A model generated the notes under the pieces. The model was not told where the DNA came from, searched no databases, and worked only from the letters and a program-made list of their open reading frames with translations. The translations under genes and the position numbers were made by a program. From Alphaproteobacteria bacterium (GTDB lineage Bacteria; Pseudomonadota; Alphaproteobacteria; DSM-16000; Inquilinaceae), in assembly GCA_028284045.1 (NCBI GenBank), contig JANQSN010000036.1, forward strand, positions 19,544 to 83,543: DNA of 64,000 nt, given 5' to 3'. Numbering within the stretch: position 1 is the stretch's first letter; each line of letters starts with the position of its first letter. This document shows positions 37,086-45,559 of the stretch, one piece after another.

Positions 37086-40000
37086 CTACGGGCGCGCCCG
37101 CACCGCCTCCGCCACCGACAGCCTGGGTGATGCCGGGACATCCGACGGCCGGGGGCGCGGCGCCAGCAGCCGGAAGGCGGCCGGCACCAGGTAGAACGAG
37201 ACGACCGTGGTCAGCGCCACGCCGCCTGCGATGGTGACGGCGAAGGGCGGCCAGAACCCGCCGGGCGCCAGCATCAGCGGCAGAAAGCCGCCGAACGTCG
37301 TGATGGTGGTGGAGACGATATGCCGGCTGGTGCCGTCGACGACGATGTCGGCGATGCGCGCCGGATCGCCGGTCATCGCCCGCGCATCGGCCTTCAGCGC
37401 CGACAGGATGATGATCGCGGCGTTGATGGCGACGCCGACCAGGCCGAGCAGGCCGACGATCACCACGAAGCCGAAGGGATGGCCGGCCAGCGTCAGCGCC
37501 AAAAGGCCGAGCCCCATGGACAGGCCCGCAACCACGCCGACCACGAGCGCGAAGCGCACGGCGTTGAAGGTCAGCACCAAGACCGCGACGGACAGGGTGG
37601 CGATCACGCCGACGGAGCCCGCCAGATTGCCCACGGCCTCGTCGCGCTCCGCCGCATCGCCACCGATCTCCAGCCGGTAGCCCGACGGCAGGTCGAGCGG
37701 ATCGTCGGCCAGAACCTGGCGGAACGCGGATAGCACCGTGTCCGGCAGCACGCCCCGTTCGACATAGCCGACGACCGAATTCACCCGCTCGCCATTGCGC
37801 CGAGCGATGGCGCCGGCCCGCGGCTCCAGCACGATCTCCGCGATGGCGGAAAGCGGCACCGACGGCAGGTCGTCCGGCGCCGCGGTGGCGCCGTCCACCG
37901 AGCGCGGCGCCAGGAGCTGCAGGGAGGCCAGGCCCGGCACCGTCGCCCGGTCGTCGCCGGCGACCCGGACGCGCACCGGCATCTCCTCCGCCCCCTCCAC
38001 CACCGACCCGCCGACCGCACCGGTCAGCGCGGCTTCGAGCTGGCCGGCGATCCCGGCCAGGTCCAGCCCGGACAGCCGCGCCGCCGCTTCGTCGGCGGCG
38101 ACGGTCAGGGCCGGGCGGCCGCCGGTCAGGTCGGTCGTCACATGGGTGATGCCGGGCACCGCAGCGAGACGCAGCCTTGCCGCCTCACCCAGGCTGCGCA
38201 GGCGCTCCAGCTCCGGCCCATAGACGCGCAGTTCCACCGGCGCATCCACCGGCGGACCCTGCAGCAGCTCGCGCACCAGCACCCGCACCCCCGGCAAGGC
38301 GGCATCCAGCTCCGCCTGCAGGATCGGGATCAGCCGGGCCGCGTCGTCCAGCGAACCCACCGTCACCTGCGCTTCGGCGTGGCTCGCCACCCCGTCCTGG
38401 TTCATCGTCACGTTGTAGTAGATCTTCGGCGCGCTGCTGCCGAGGAACCAGTCGACCGAACGCACCGCGGAATGCGCCGTGATCAGCCGGTCGGCCATAT
38501 CGACGGCGGCGCGCGTCTCGGTGATCGGCGCCTGGTCGGCCAGGAAGAGCTGGACGCGGAACTGATCGCGGTCGGCCGGCGGGAAGAACTGCTCCGGCAG
38601 GGTCGTCATGCCGACGAAGCCCAGCACCGCCGGCACCGTCGCCGCCAGCATCGACAGCCGCGGATGCGCGACGCTGAGGCGGATCGAGCGGCGGAACAGC
38701 CGCGCCAGCCCCGGCCAGACGATCCCGCAGGCGAGCAGCGTGGCGATGCCCCCGCGCGGGGTCGCCGGCGCGGCGGGCAGGAAGCGGCCGGCCAGCGCCG
38801 GCACCACGGTCATCGCCAGGGCGTAGGAGCTGATCAGCGCAATGATGACGCTGAAGGCGATCGGCCCGGTGAACTCGCCCGCCGCGCCGGGCATCAGCGC
38901 GATCGGCATGAAGGCGAGGATCGTCGTCGCGGTGGAGCTGGCCAGCGGCAGCCAGAGATGACGCGTCGCCTCGCGCACCGCGGCCAGCGCCGCCATGCCG
39001 GCGGCGCGGCGCTGGCGGATCGCATCGGTCATGACGATGGCGCTGTCGACCACCAGGCCCAGCGCGACGATCAGGCCGGTCACCGACATCTGATGGATCG
39101 GAATGGCGAAGGCGTTGAGGGTCGCCAGCGCCATCAGGCTGGTCATCGGCAAGGCGATGCCGACGATCAGCGCGGCGCGCCACCCCAGCGTGACGAACAG
39201 CACGCCCAGCACCAGGGCCGCGCCGGTCGCCAGATTGACCATCAGGGCGGCCAGCCGGTCGTCGGTGTAGCGGCTCTGGTCGAACAGGATCTCCACGCCG
39301 ATGCCGGCGGGCGCGGCCTCGGCGAAGTCGGCCGCCGCCGCGCGCATGCCTTCCGCCCAGCGGTCGACGCGCCGCCCATCGGCCATGCGCAGGGCCAGCA
39401 CCACGGCGTCGCGCCCACGGACGATGGCCAGTTCGGCCGGCGGCTCGGCGACCGCGCGTTCCACCGCGGCCACATCCCCGACCGTCACCAGGCCGCCGCC
39501 GGCATCCTCCGCCAAGGGGATGGCACGGATCCGCGCGACGGTGTCGAGCGCGCCCGCCACCTCCACCAGCAGCGACGCACCCGGCGCCTCCACCGTTCCC
39601 GCCGGGCGCTTGGCATCGGCCTCCGCGATGGCCTGCGACACCGCATCGGCGGTCAGGCCGAGCGTGGCCAGCAGGGCGGGGGCGACGGTGACCCGGATCT
39701 CCTCATCCGCCGCGCCGTAGAGGTCGGCGAGTTCCGTGCCCGGCCGGCTGCCCAGGCGGGTCTCCAGGGCCTCGGCCAGGCGGTTCAGGATGATCCGGTT
39801 GGCCGGCCCCTCGGCCGTCCAAGTGACGCCGATCAGCATGGTGTAGGCGGGCGGCCCGCGGTCGTCGTCGAACAGCGGATCGCCGACGCCCGCGGGGAAG
39901 GCCGCGGCCGCATCGTCCAGCGCGTCGCGGATGCGGGAGAACACGGGCTCCGGGTCGGCGATGGTCTCCGCGATCTCCAGCGTGATGGCCGAGATGTTGC

Positions 40001-40253
40001 TGCGCGAGGTCGAGGTCAGTGTGTCGATCTCGCCGATCTCGCGCAGTTCCTCCTCGATCGGGCGGGTGACCAACGCCTCGACCCGGTCGGCCGGCGCCCC
40101 GGGATAGGCGGTGAGGACGGTGGCGAAGCGGTTGATCAGCGTGGGATCTTCCTGGCGCGGGATGGACGACAGGGCGGCCAGCCCGGCGACCAGGATCAGC
40201 CCCAGCGTCAGCGCCAGCAGGCGGGTCTGCTGGAAGTAGAGAACGCCGCTCAC
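37086..40253 (-). CDS. RND efflux transporter permease
   Basis: I chose the GTG at 40251-40253, giving 1055 residues, the normal pump length; the frame remains open far upstream but that part overlaps the adaptor gene. The N-terminus is YFQQTRLLALTLGLILVAGL, then SSIPRQEDPTLINRFATVLT, with the R-Q-E-D-P-T motif of the MexI/CusA-like bacterial efflux class rather than of AcrB. TM4 shows VALGLVVDSAIVMTDAI. The second half has GLLGLVGVAINAAIIILSAL. The GTG overlaps the stop of the adaptor gene (GTGA). Confidence 0.92.
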   Translation of the reverse strand: MSGVLYFQQTRLLALTLGLILVAGLAALSSIPRQEDPTLINRFATVLTAYPGAPADRVEALVTRPIEEELREIGEIDTLTSTSRSNISAITLEIAETIADPEPVFSRIRDALDDAAAAFPAGVGDPLFDDDRGPPAYTMLIGVTWTAEGPANRIILNRLAEALETRLGSRPGTELADLYGAADEEIRVTVAPALLATLGLTADAVSQAIAEADAKRPAGTVEAPGASLLVEVAGALDTVARIRAIPLAEDAGGGLVTVGDVAAVERAVAEPPAELAIVRGRDAVVLALRMADGRRVDRWAEGMRAAAADFAEAAPAGIGVEILFDQSRYTDDRLAALMVNLATGAALVLGVLFVTLGWRAALIVGIALPMTSLMALATLNAFAIPIHQMSVTGLIVALGLVVDSAIVMTDAIRQRRAAGMAALAAVREATRHLWLPLASSTATTILAFMPIALMPGAAGEFTGPIAFSVIIALISSYALAMTVVPALAGRFLPAAPATPRGGIATLLACGIVWPGLARLFRRSIRLSVAHPRLSMLAATVPAVLGFVGMTTLPEQFFPPADRDQFRVQLFLADQAPITETRAAVDMADRLITAHSAVRSVDWFLGSSAPKIYYNVTMNQDGVASHAEAQVTVGSLDDAARLIPILQAELDAALPGVRVLVRELLQGPPVDAPVELRVYGPELERLRSLGEAARLRLAAVPGITHVTTDLTGGRPALTVAADEAAARLSGLDLAGIAGQLEAALTGAVGGSVVEGAEEMPVRVRVAGDDRATVPGLASLQLLAPRSVDGATAAPDDLPSVPLSAIAEIVLEPRAGAIARRNGERVNSVVGYVERGVLPDTVLSAFRQVLADDPLDLPSGYRLEIGGDAAERDEAVGNLAGSVGVIATLSVAVLVLTFNAVRFALVVGVVAGLSMGLGLLALTLAGHPFGFVVIVGLLGLVGVAINAAIIILSALKADARAMTGDPARIADIVVDGTSRHIVSTTITTFGGFLPLMLAPGGFWPPFAVTIAGGVALTTVVSFYLVPAAFRLLAPRPRPSDVPASPRLSVAEAVRARP

Positions 40254-41515
40254 CGCCCCGCGCCCGCCCGGATGTCGGCGCCGGCGACGCCGGCATCGGC
40301 GACGGCCTGAACGCCGCCGACCACCCGCACGCGCTGGCCCGGCACCACCCGATGCGGGCCGTCGGCGAGGATCAGCGCGTCGGCCGGCAAGGTGCCGCGG
40401 ACGAAGACGCGATCGGCTTCGGGGTGCAGCACCTCCACCAGGGCGCGCTCCACCCGGTAGACAGCGGCGGCGTCGACGCCCGGTGCGGCGTCTGGGGTTG
40501 CGGGCCGGAGCGTGTAGACCGTCCACAGGCCGCGCGCGCCCTCCGCCAGGGCGTCGAGCGGCACCCAATGGCCGGCGGTGTCGACCGGGCGGTCGACCAG
40601 CATGCCGGCGATCTCGCCGGACGGCACGGCGACCGGCGCATCGGGCCGCACGACGACCGTCACCGTGCGCGTCGCCCGGCTGAGGTCCGGCAGGACGGCG
40701 GCGACGGCACCGGTCGCGATCTCGCCCGCCAGATCCAGCCGGACCGCAGCATCCGGGCTGAGCGTGGCGGCGAAGGCGGCCGGCACGGCGATCCGCACCT
40801 CCGGCGCGGCATCCTCGACAATCTGCATCAGCGGCCGGCCGGCGGTGACCACCGTCCCCTCGTCCACCGTGCGCGCCGTGACACGCCCGCTGAAAGGCGC
40901 GCGCAGGACGGATTTGTCCAGCGCCACGTCGACGGCGGCGATGGCGGCATCGACGCTGGTGCGCTCCGCCGCCAGGGCCACCACCTCGAAGCGCGCCTCG
41001 TCGTTTGCCTGGTCGGAACTGTGGCCGGCCGCCGTCAGCCGCGCCCGGCGGGCGGCGGTCGCCTCGGCGAGGGCAAGCCGCGCCTCGACCCGGCCGCGCT
41101 CGGCGACCAGGCGGTCGCGCTCCGCGGCGAGCGTTCGGGTGTCGAGGCGGGCCAGCACCGCGCCGGTGGCCACGCGATCGCCGTCATCGACCAGGACCGC
41201 CGCGACCCGGCCGCCGGTCTCGAACCCCGGCTCGGCGATCCGCCCCGCCACCACGCGGCCGGTGAAGCGGCGGGTGATGGTGTAGCCCGGCTCCAGCGGG
41301 GCGGCGATCGCCGTGACGGCCAGCGGCGCCGGCGCGTCGGGCTCAGCCGCCTCGCCGGGCGCGCCGGCCTTCAGCGCGACGGCCCCGCCGCCGGCCGCCG
41401 CGGCGATGACGAGCAGGGTCGCCGCAACACCGGCGATCCGCCGCCATCGGATACCCCCTGGCGGTGTCTTGGGCGGAGGATCGCCTGATTGATGATGTGT
41501 GAACATTTTCGCCAA
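40250..41515 (-). CDS. RND efflux periplasmic adaptor
   Basis: A 421-residue adaptor with a single N-terminal TM anchor (RIAGVAATLLVIAAAAGGG). Lipoyl half-motifs GRIAEPGFETGGRVAAVLVD and VLRAPFSGRVTARTVDEGTV flank an Ala-rich helical hairpin. The C-terminal quarter ends in a long loop. Start may be the ATG at 41513-41515 or the one three codons later. It lies downstream of a TetR gene on the same strand and is translationally coupled to the pump. Confidence 0.9.
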   Translation of the reverse strand: MAKMFTHHQSGDPPPKTPPGGIRWRRIAGVAATLLVIAAAAGGGAVALKAGAPGEAAEPDAPAPLAVTAIAAPLEPGYTITRRFTGRVVAGRIAEPGFETGGRVAAVLVDDGDRVATGAVLARLDTRTLAAERDRLVAERGRVEARLALAEATAARRARLTAAGHSSDQANDEARFEVVALAAERTSVDAAIAAVDVALDKSVLRAPFSGRVTARTVDEGTVVTAGRPLMQIVEDAAPEVRIAVPAAFAATLSPDAAVRLDLAGEIATGAVAAVLPDLSRATRTVTVVVRPDAPVAVPSGEIAGMLVDRPVDTAGHWVPLDALAEGARGLWTVYTLRPATPDAAPGVDAAAVYRVERALVEVLHPEADRVFVRGTLPADALILADGPHRVVPGQRVRVVGGVQAVADAGVAGADIRAGAGR

Positions 41516-41544
41516 CGTTCAGTAGTTGCGCAAGAAAAGGGGAT

Positions 41545-42243
41545 CTAGCGCGCCCTGACGCCATCCAACAGCAGCCGACACAGCGCGACCGCCTCCGCCT
41601 CCATGTCCTCCGTCAGGTACTCCGCGATCAGGACAGGGTGGTTGAACTTGATCAGCGCCGCGCAGAAGAGCTGGGCCGTGCGGTCGACATCCTCGATCGC
41701 GAAGGCGCCCTCCGCGACGCCGTCGCCCAGGATCTTCGCCATCGCCCGGCGGATCCGCGCGACATGGTTTTCTACGGCTGGCCAATGCTCGCGGATGACC
41801 AGGGCGCACAACTCGTCGACCCTGCGGTCCGTGATGTGCCGATCGCGGGAGAGCCGATGCATCAGCGCAACATAGTCACACAGCCGGGTCTCCGCCGGCC
41901 CGTCGGCTTCCGCCACCGCCGCCCCTTCGCGGTCGAGGTCGTAGAGCCAGCGCTCGGCGATCTGGCCCATCAGATCGGCCTTGGAGTCGAAGAACCGATA
42001 GACATTGCCGGCCGACATCGCCGTCTCGCGCGCAATGTCCGCCATGGTGGTCTTGGCGTAGCCATAGCGGCGAAACAACGCCGCCGCCGCCTCCAGGATC
42101 CGCACCCGCGTCTCCTCGGCCTGCGGATCGTCTGTTGTGGCGGGCGCGTCGGAATCCGGTCGATCCATGTCGCCGTTGCCGGTCGCCTTGGCGACGGCTG
42201 CGCCGGTTGGCCCGCCCTGACTAATGAACAATTTCGATTTCAT
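41545..42243 (-). CDS. TetR family regulator of the second RND pump
   Basis: A 232-residue regulator; a later ATG (residue 26, MDRPDSD, 42166-42168) is a plausible alternative start. The HTH (RILEAAAALFRRYGYAKTTM, DIARETAMSAGNVYRFF) is at residues ~48-92. The C-terminal half resembles TetR_C of efflux regulators. It is the first gene of the tetR-adaptor-pump unit and lies 29 bp before the adaptor. Its likely operator would be in the 42.2 kb region; AATGAA (42223-42228) and TTCATT (42239-42244) form an inverted repeat, but within the long-start coding part. Confidence 0.88.
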   Translation of the reverse strand: MKSKLFISQGGPTGAAVAKATGNGDMDRPDSDAPATTDDPQAEETRVRILEAAAALFRRYGYAKTTMADIARETAMSAGNVYRFFDSKADLMGQIAERWLYDLDREGAAVAEADGPAETRLCDYVALMHRLSRDRHITDRRVDELCALVIREHWPAVENHVARIRRAMAKILGDGVAEGAFAIEDVDRTAQLFCAALIKFNHPVLIAEYLTEDMEAEAVALCRLLLDGVRAR

Positions 42244-42309
42244 TCACTGATCATGACAGCCCTGCGCTCGTATTGCAAGGGACGGGCGTCTCCTGGAAAA
42301 TCAGCCCCT

Positions 42310-42351
42310 TAGAGCGTATTGAGCTGACCTCGGTCAGCCCAGTACGCTCTA
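42310..42351. repeat. 42-nt near-perfect hairpin, possible MITE footprint or cassette terminator
   Basis: Outer arms TAGAGCGTA (42310-42318) and TACGCTCTA (42343-42351) are perfectly complementary; inside them GCTGACC (42323-42329) pairs with GGTCAGC (42332-42338) around two bases. The four intervening bases on each side are half-paired. The whole is flanked by TA, the target used by Tc1/mariner/IS630 elements. There is no T-run on either side, which argues against a standard terminator. Confidence 0.55.
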
Positions 42352-42462
42352 TCACGTTGTTTGTAGCGTTCTTCGAGTCGCCGGGTGAGTCTACCTGGCT
42401 CGACAACACTTGCCCTATGACGACCTCGGCTCATTGCGAGAAGATGGGCTGACGCAATGCCG

Positions 42463-43545
42463 CTAGATATCGTCGCTCCATTCCTCGTCAAGCGCCTCCG
42501 GCGGGGGAAGCTGGCCGTAGAAGGCCTGCCGGTGGAGGTGGATGTTGATCCGCGCCGCGTACATCTTCCGCATTGAGTCGATAGCGAACGCCTGACCTGC
42601 CGCTGTACCTTCTATGCACTGCTCGCCCCAGACGCCCAAGCGCCCGGACCAGTGGGGGCTGCCCACTATGCGCTGCGCAGCCTCTTGAAAGTCAACGCTA
42701 TTATCTTGGTTGCGCGCGAATACCCAAGAGATGTCGGTGGGATAATCAATACGATTCCTGGGCGGACTGGCATGGCCGTACCTTCGGGGCCTCGTGGTTC
42801 CCCAATCGCCGTAGACCACACGAAGGTTCGTTGTCTGCTGCACTTGTGCGACCAAGTCGCGGTTGGTGAAACCCAGCACATCAATGCCGTCGAATGACGT
42901 GAAGTCGGTAGGGAAGGACGTGCAAGACACCACTACTGGGACCTCAGCCGGGATCGCGGAGAAGAAGCTGTTGGTGCAGCCGCTAGCCTCCGCCGCGACC
43001 AATAGCGGGTTCTCAACCCAGCCAAACTCAAACATGATGGCGTAGTCGTTTGCACCCTCTGCCGCCAATTCAGAAACGAGCATCGGCATCCACTCAGGTA
43101 TTCCCGAGCCACGGCGAACCTTGGCCAAATTCATACGGACACAGAATGTCCTGCTATTTTCGCGCGCCCATGCGATCTGCTCGCGGGCTCTGTCTATGGG
43201 CTGCTGCGCCATCAAGAGACAAGGGTTGGCGTTCGGGTACTCCGCGAGCAGTTCCCACCACGCCTCTACGTCTGCCGGACGCTGTGCGAGCCGCTGCCAG
43301 AGTGCCTTGGCATCGTTCGGCCTATCGTTGACCTCATAATAGGTATCTACATCGATGAAGTAGGGGCGCGATGGGTACGCCTCCTCGAACTTGTCGAGCG
43401 CCCGAGACAATGGTGTCGTTGCCAGCCAAGGGGCTAGGAGCAACAGCGGCGTGAGCCGGTCCTTTGTACCCCCCGGCAACTCTTTCAGGCCGCTCAGCTC
43501 AGCAGGGCGGACGCCCAAGGTGACGAGGTAGTCTTGAACGTCCAT
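42463..43545 (-). CDS. Beta family protein (phage T4 beta-like), cassette gene 3
   Basis: I chose the ATG at 43543-43545 (MDVQDYLV), giving 360 residues; it follows the ImmA/IrrE gene by 7 bp. The sequence resembles the family named after phage T4 beta protein: YGDWGTTRPRRYGHASPPRN, then the WVFARNQD strand and the SPHWSGRLGVWGEQCIEG region. No metal-binding or nuclease signature is clear. It is a soluble protein with many Trp and aromatic residues. Codon choice is less G/C-ending than in neighbouring chromosomal genes. Such proteins occur beside ImmA/IrrE genes in mobile regions; activity is unknown. Confidence 0.6.
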   Translation of the reverse strand: MDVQDYLVTLGVRPAELSGLKELPGGTKDRLTPLLLLAPWLATTPLSRALDKFEEAYPSRPYFIDVDTYYEVNDRPNDAKALWQRLAQRPADVEAWWELLAEYPNANPCLLMAQQPIDRAREQIAWARENSRTFCVRMNLAKVRRGSGIPEWMPMLVSELAAEGANDYAIMFEFGWVENPLLVAAEASGCTNSFFSAIPAEVPVVVSCTSFPTDFTSFDGIDVLGFTNRDLVAQVQQTTNLRVVYGDWGTTRPRRYGHASPPRNRIDYPTDISWVFARNQDNSVDFQEAAQRIVGSPHWSGRLGVWGEQCIEGTAAGQAFAIDSMRKMYAARINIHLHRQAFYGQLPPPEALDEEWSDDI

Positions 43546-43552
43546 CGACGCG

Positions 43553-44104
43553 TCACACCATCTGGAGCTTGATTTCCATCGCCGCCGTTGAGACGCCAAA
43601 ACGGCGGGCAAGGTCCTCAATTACTTCGCTAGTCATCGGCCCCGTGTAGTCTGCTGTCGCTTCTGCAAGCTGGGCGGATGGGATCACGAGGTCAGAGGCG
43701 AGCCGATTGGCCTCATACTCAATCTGAATCGGCTGGTTGGGCGCTCGGAGCAACACGTTCTCCGACCAGCCGCCATCCGCTTCAATCTTCTCGCGGTGCA
43801 GCAGGAAGTGCGCCAACTCGTGGGCAAGCGTAAAGCGCTGCCGGTGCTTGGCCTCGTGCCGGTTGATGCGGATGACAAAGTCGCCATCCTCCTTGCTGAT
43901 CTGACCGGATGTCCCGCGCGGCAGGGTGGATAGAAGGACCCTGACCCCAAGGCGCTTGGCAATCGCGCCCAGCTTGACCGGGTGTTCTGTTAAGAAGCCA
44001 TCAATCTTGGCACGCTCCTCGCTGGACAAGCCGAGGTACTCCCGCGATGGGGACCGAACTTCCCAGCCGTTCGATGCAGTTATCGCTGACATGTTTCCAT
44101 CCAT
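43553..44104 (-). CDS. ImmA/IrrE family metallo-endopeptidase, cassette gene 2
   Basis: A 183-residue zinc peptidase. The HExxH motif is HELAH at residues 95-99 (FTLAHELAHFLLH), and a Glu in IEYEANRLASDLVIP (Glu131) is the likely third ligand. The strand pair RGTSGQISKEDGDFVIRINR precedes it. The C-terminal helix pair (MTSEVIEDLARRFGVSTAAM) is typical of ImmA/IrrE. The family cleaves repressors such as ImmR or DdrO to release mobile-element or stress genes. There is no XRE repressor gene here, so the target is unknown. The Shine-Dalgarno GGAGGAG lies about 6 bp upstream of the ATG. Confidence 0.85.
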   Translation of the reverse strand: MDGNMSAITASNGWEVRSPSREYLGLSSEERAKIDGFLTEHPVKLGAIAKRLGVRVLLSTLPRGTSGQISKEDGDFVIRINRHEAKHRQRFTLAHELAHFLLHREKIEADGGWSENVLLRAPNQPIQIEYEANRLASDLVIPSAQLAEATADYTGPMTSEVIEDLARRFGVSTAAMEIKLQMV

Positions 44105-44134
44105 TGGTTCTCCTCCCTGCTTTGTCTCATGGGA

Positions 44135-44647
44135 CTAGCGATCCTCATCTTCAAATCCCTCTGGACCTCCGCTCTGCATCCGCATTGCAACCCTCTCAAG
44201 CACCTCATCCAGCTCGCCCTTCTGAGCCAACTCTGACATGATGCGGTGCCCGAGTTCATCGTCCAAGAGTGCCGCCCGTAGCGCTGCGGGCAGTCCCTCG
44301 CTGACCTTGGCGTTCACGTTGGGCTCAAGGTCGGACGCCATGGTCTCACTGATCTTTGTCGCAGCGGCAGTCTGAGCGGCCTCCGCCGCATCGTCCTTGA
44401 TCTCACGCAGGGTTTTGAACGCCACGAGACCGATGACCAAAGCGCCGACGGTCACGGCGAGCCCCACGGCAGCCAACAGAACCGTCATCAGCGAGAGGAG
44501 CAAGTCGACGTAGTCGGCGCGAGTTGGGTCAGTGTGCGTGACCTGGCCAGCGCCCTGCGTCCCCCAGTCAAGGTAAGCTACAAGGGCGGCGGCAGCGGCG
44601 ACCCCGCCGACCATCGCACCAATCACCGCGGCACCCACTTTGCCCAA
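44135..44647 (-). CDS. Two-TM membrane protein, cassette gene 1
   Basis: I placed the start at TTG 44645-44647 because a perfect AGGAGGT (44655-44661) is 7 bp upstream; the earlier ATG at 44681-44683 has no Shine-Dalgarno and abuts a palindrome. This gives 170 residues. TM1 is AAVIGAMVGGVAAAAALVAY; TM2 is YVDLLLSLMTVLLAAVGLAV and runs on for ten residues. The remainder is a soluble helical domain (AAEAAQTAAATKISETMASD) ending in an acidic tail (GFEDEDR). I recognise no family. Gene 1 of a three-gene unit: 30 bp to the ImmA/IrrE gene. Confidence 0.6.
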   Translation of the reverse strand: MGKVGAAVIGAMVGGVAAAAALVAYLDWGTQGAGQVTHTDPTRADYVDLLLSLMTVLLAAVGLAVTVGALVIGLVAFKTLREIKDDAAEAAQTAAATKISETMASDLEPNVNAKVSEGLPAALRAALLDDELGHRIMSELAQKGELDEVLERVAMRMQSGGPEGFEDEDR

Positions 44648-44654
44648 ATCGCCT

Positions 44655-44661
44655 ACCTCCT
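44655..44661 (-). promoter_or_regulatory. Strong Shine-Dalgarno that decides the cassette start
   Basis: AGGAGGT on the minus strand, 7 bp before the in-frame TTG at 44645-44647. The preceding ATG (44681-44683) has no purine-rich element in front of it. Confidence 0.6.
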
Positions 44662-44683
44662 GCTTGCTCAAAGATACGAACAT

Positions 44684-44705
44684 TTGCCGAACAAATCAAC
44701 GGCAA
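44684..44705. promoter_or_regulatory. Operator-like inverted repeat upstream of the cassette
   Basis: Perfect arms TTGCCG (44684-44689) and CGGCAA (44700-44705) with a 10-bp A/T-rich spacer. It lies about 37 bp upstream of the preferred TTG start of cassette gene 1. This is a good size for a dimeric HTH regulator, but no regulator gene is in the cassette. Confidence 0.5.
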
Positions 44706-44807
44706 GCATACATAGCCTGCTTCGTTCAGGCGACGGAAAATATTCAATTTCAATGGATTACACACTGACGTTGCCGTCAGGTCGCCCACTGAGGCTCAAG
44801 GAGGAGA

Positions 44808-44884
44808 TGGCGACCCCGGCAGGATTCGAACCTGCGGCCTGGAGCTTAGAAGGCACCTGCTCTATCCAACTGAGCTACGGGGTC
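44808..44884 (-). tRNA. tRNA-Arg (UCU)
   Basis: A 77-nt cloverleaf with encoded CCA and acceptor stem GACCCCG/CGGGGTC. The anticodon loop CTTCTAA places TCT at 34-36. The anticodon stem has one T-T mismatch (GGTGC/GCTCC). The T-arm carries AGGTTCGAATCCT. Its 3' side (lower coordinates) faces the accessory cassette. Confidence 0.95.
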
Positions 44885-44926
44885 TTGGGCCGATCGTGCC
44901 GGCTAGGAAAGCGCCGGAACCGGGCC

Positions 44927-45223
44927 TCAGCGCGGGCGCTGGCGGAAATTGTCGGCGTAGTTGCGCGGGCGGACGCGGCGCCGGTGCTCCGGCTCGACAT
45001 CGTAGGTCAGGCCCTTGCGGCGGGCGAAGGCAACCGCGTCTTCCTCGGTGTCGAACTGAAGGCGCACCTGGTTCAGCGTGTCGCCCGATGCGACCCAGCC
45101 CATCAGCGGCTCCGGCCGACGCGGGGTCTGCACCTCGTACTCCAGCACCCATTTGTCGAGCCGGCCGCGGCCAGACTGCATCGTGGTCTTCGACGGCCGA
45201 TAGATACGAGCGCGCATCTTCAA
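44927..45223 (-). CDS. ETC complex I subunit, NDUFS4-like
   Basis: A 98-residue accessory subunit of respiratory complex I (NADH:ubiquinone oxidoreductase Fe-S protein 4 family). Conserved segments are ARIYRPSKTTMQSG at the N-terminus, WVLEYEVQTPRRPEPLMGW, and FDTEEDAVAFARRKGLTYDV. These make the family match secure. Starts at ATG 45221-45223 or the one two codons later. It lies between tRNA-Pro(UGG) and tRNA-Arg(UCU). Confidence 0.92.
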   Translation of the reverse strand: MKMRARIYRPSKTTMQSGRGRLDKWVLEYEVQTPRRPEPLMGWVASGDTLNQVRLQFDTEEDAVAFARRKGLTYDVEPEHRRRVRPRNYADNFRQRPR

Positions 45224-45316
45224 GAGCTTCCCAACGTGGCATCGGCAATTTGGAACGAGTTTGGAACCGCCAACGTCCCTCCTAGACGCAACCCTGAGCT
45301 AAACCATTGAAATCAT

Positions 45317-45393
45317 TGGTCGGGGCGAGAGGATTCGAACCTCCGGCATCTTGCTCCCAAAGCAAGCACTCTACCAGGCTGAGCTACGCCCCG
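45317..45393 (-). tRNA. tRNA-Pro (UGG)
   Basis: A 77-nt cloverleaf with encoded CCA. Acceptor stem CGGGGCG/CGCCCCG; anticodon stem CTTGC/GCAAG with loop TTTGGGA, giving TGG at 34-36. The T-arm is AGGTTCGAATCCT. The second proline tRNA of the window. Confidence 0.95.
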
Positions 45394-45559
45394 GCACCCC
45401 TTCGGGCTTGGGTTTCCTACGGTCTTCGGGCGGTCGGCGCAAGAAGGGTCGGCGCCGAACCGCGAACAAACCGAGTCGAAACGGGTCTAGCGCCGACGAA
45501 GGTCCCCGCACCAGTCCCCACACTCGCCGCGGCCGCTCGGCGCCGCTGCCCCGCCGCCG

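Noticed and set aside
42223..42244. Inverted repeat AATGAA/TTCATT as operator of the efflux TetR
   Set aside because: Only six-base arms with a 10-bp spacer, inside the long-start coding part; too weak to list as a site.
42309..42491. Possible transposase fragment of 60 codons
   Set aside because: No transposase motif is recognisable; it overlaps the hairpin and is probably non-coding.
42245..44807. Direct repeat of the tRNA-Arg 3' end as an attachment site for the cassette
   Set aside because: I looked for the tRNA 3' sequence in 42245-42462 and found no copy; there is also no integrase, so site-specific integration is not shown.
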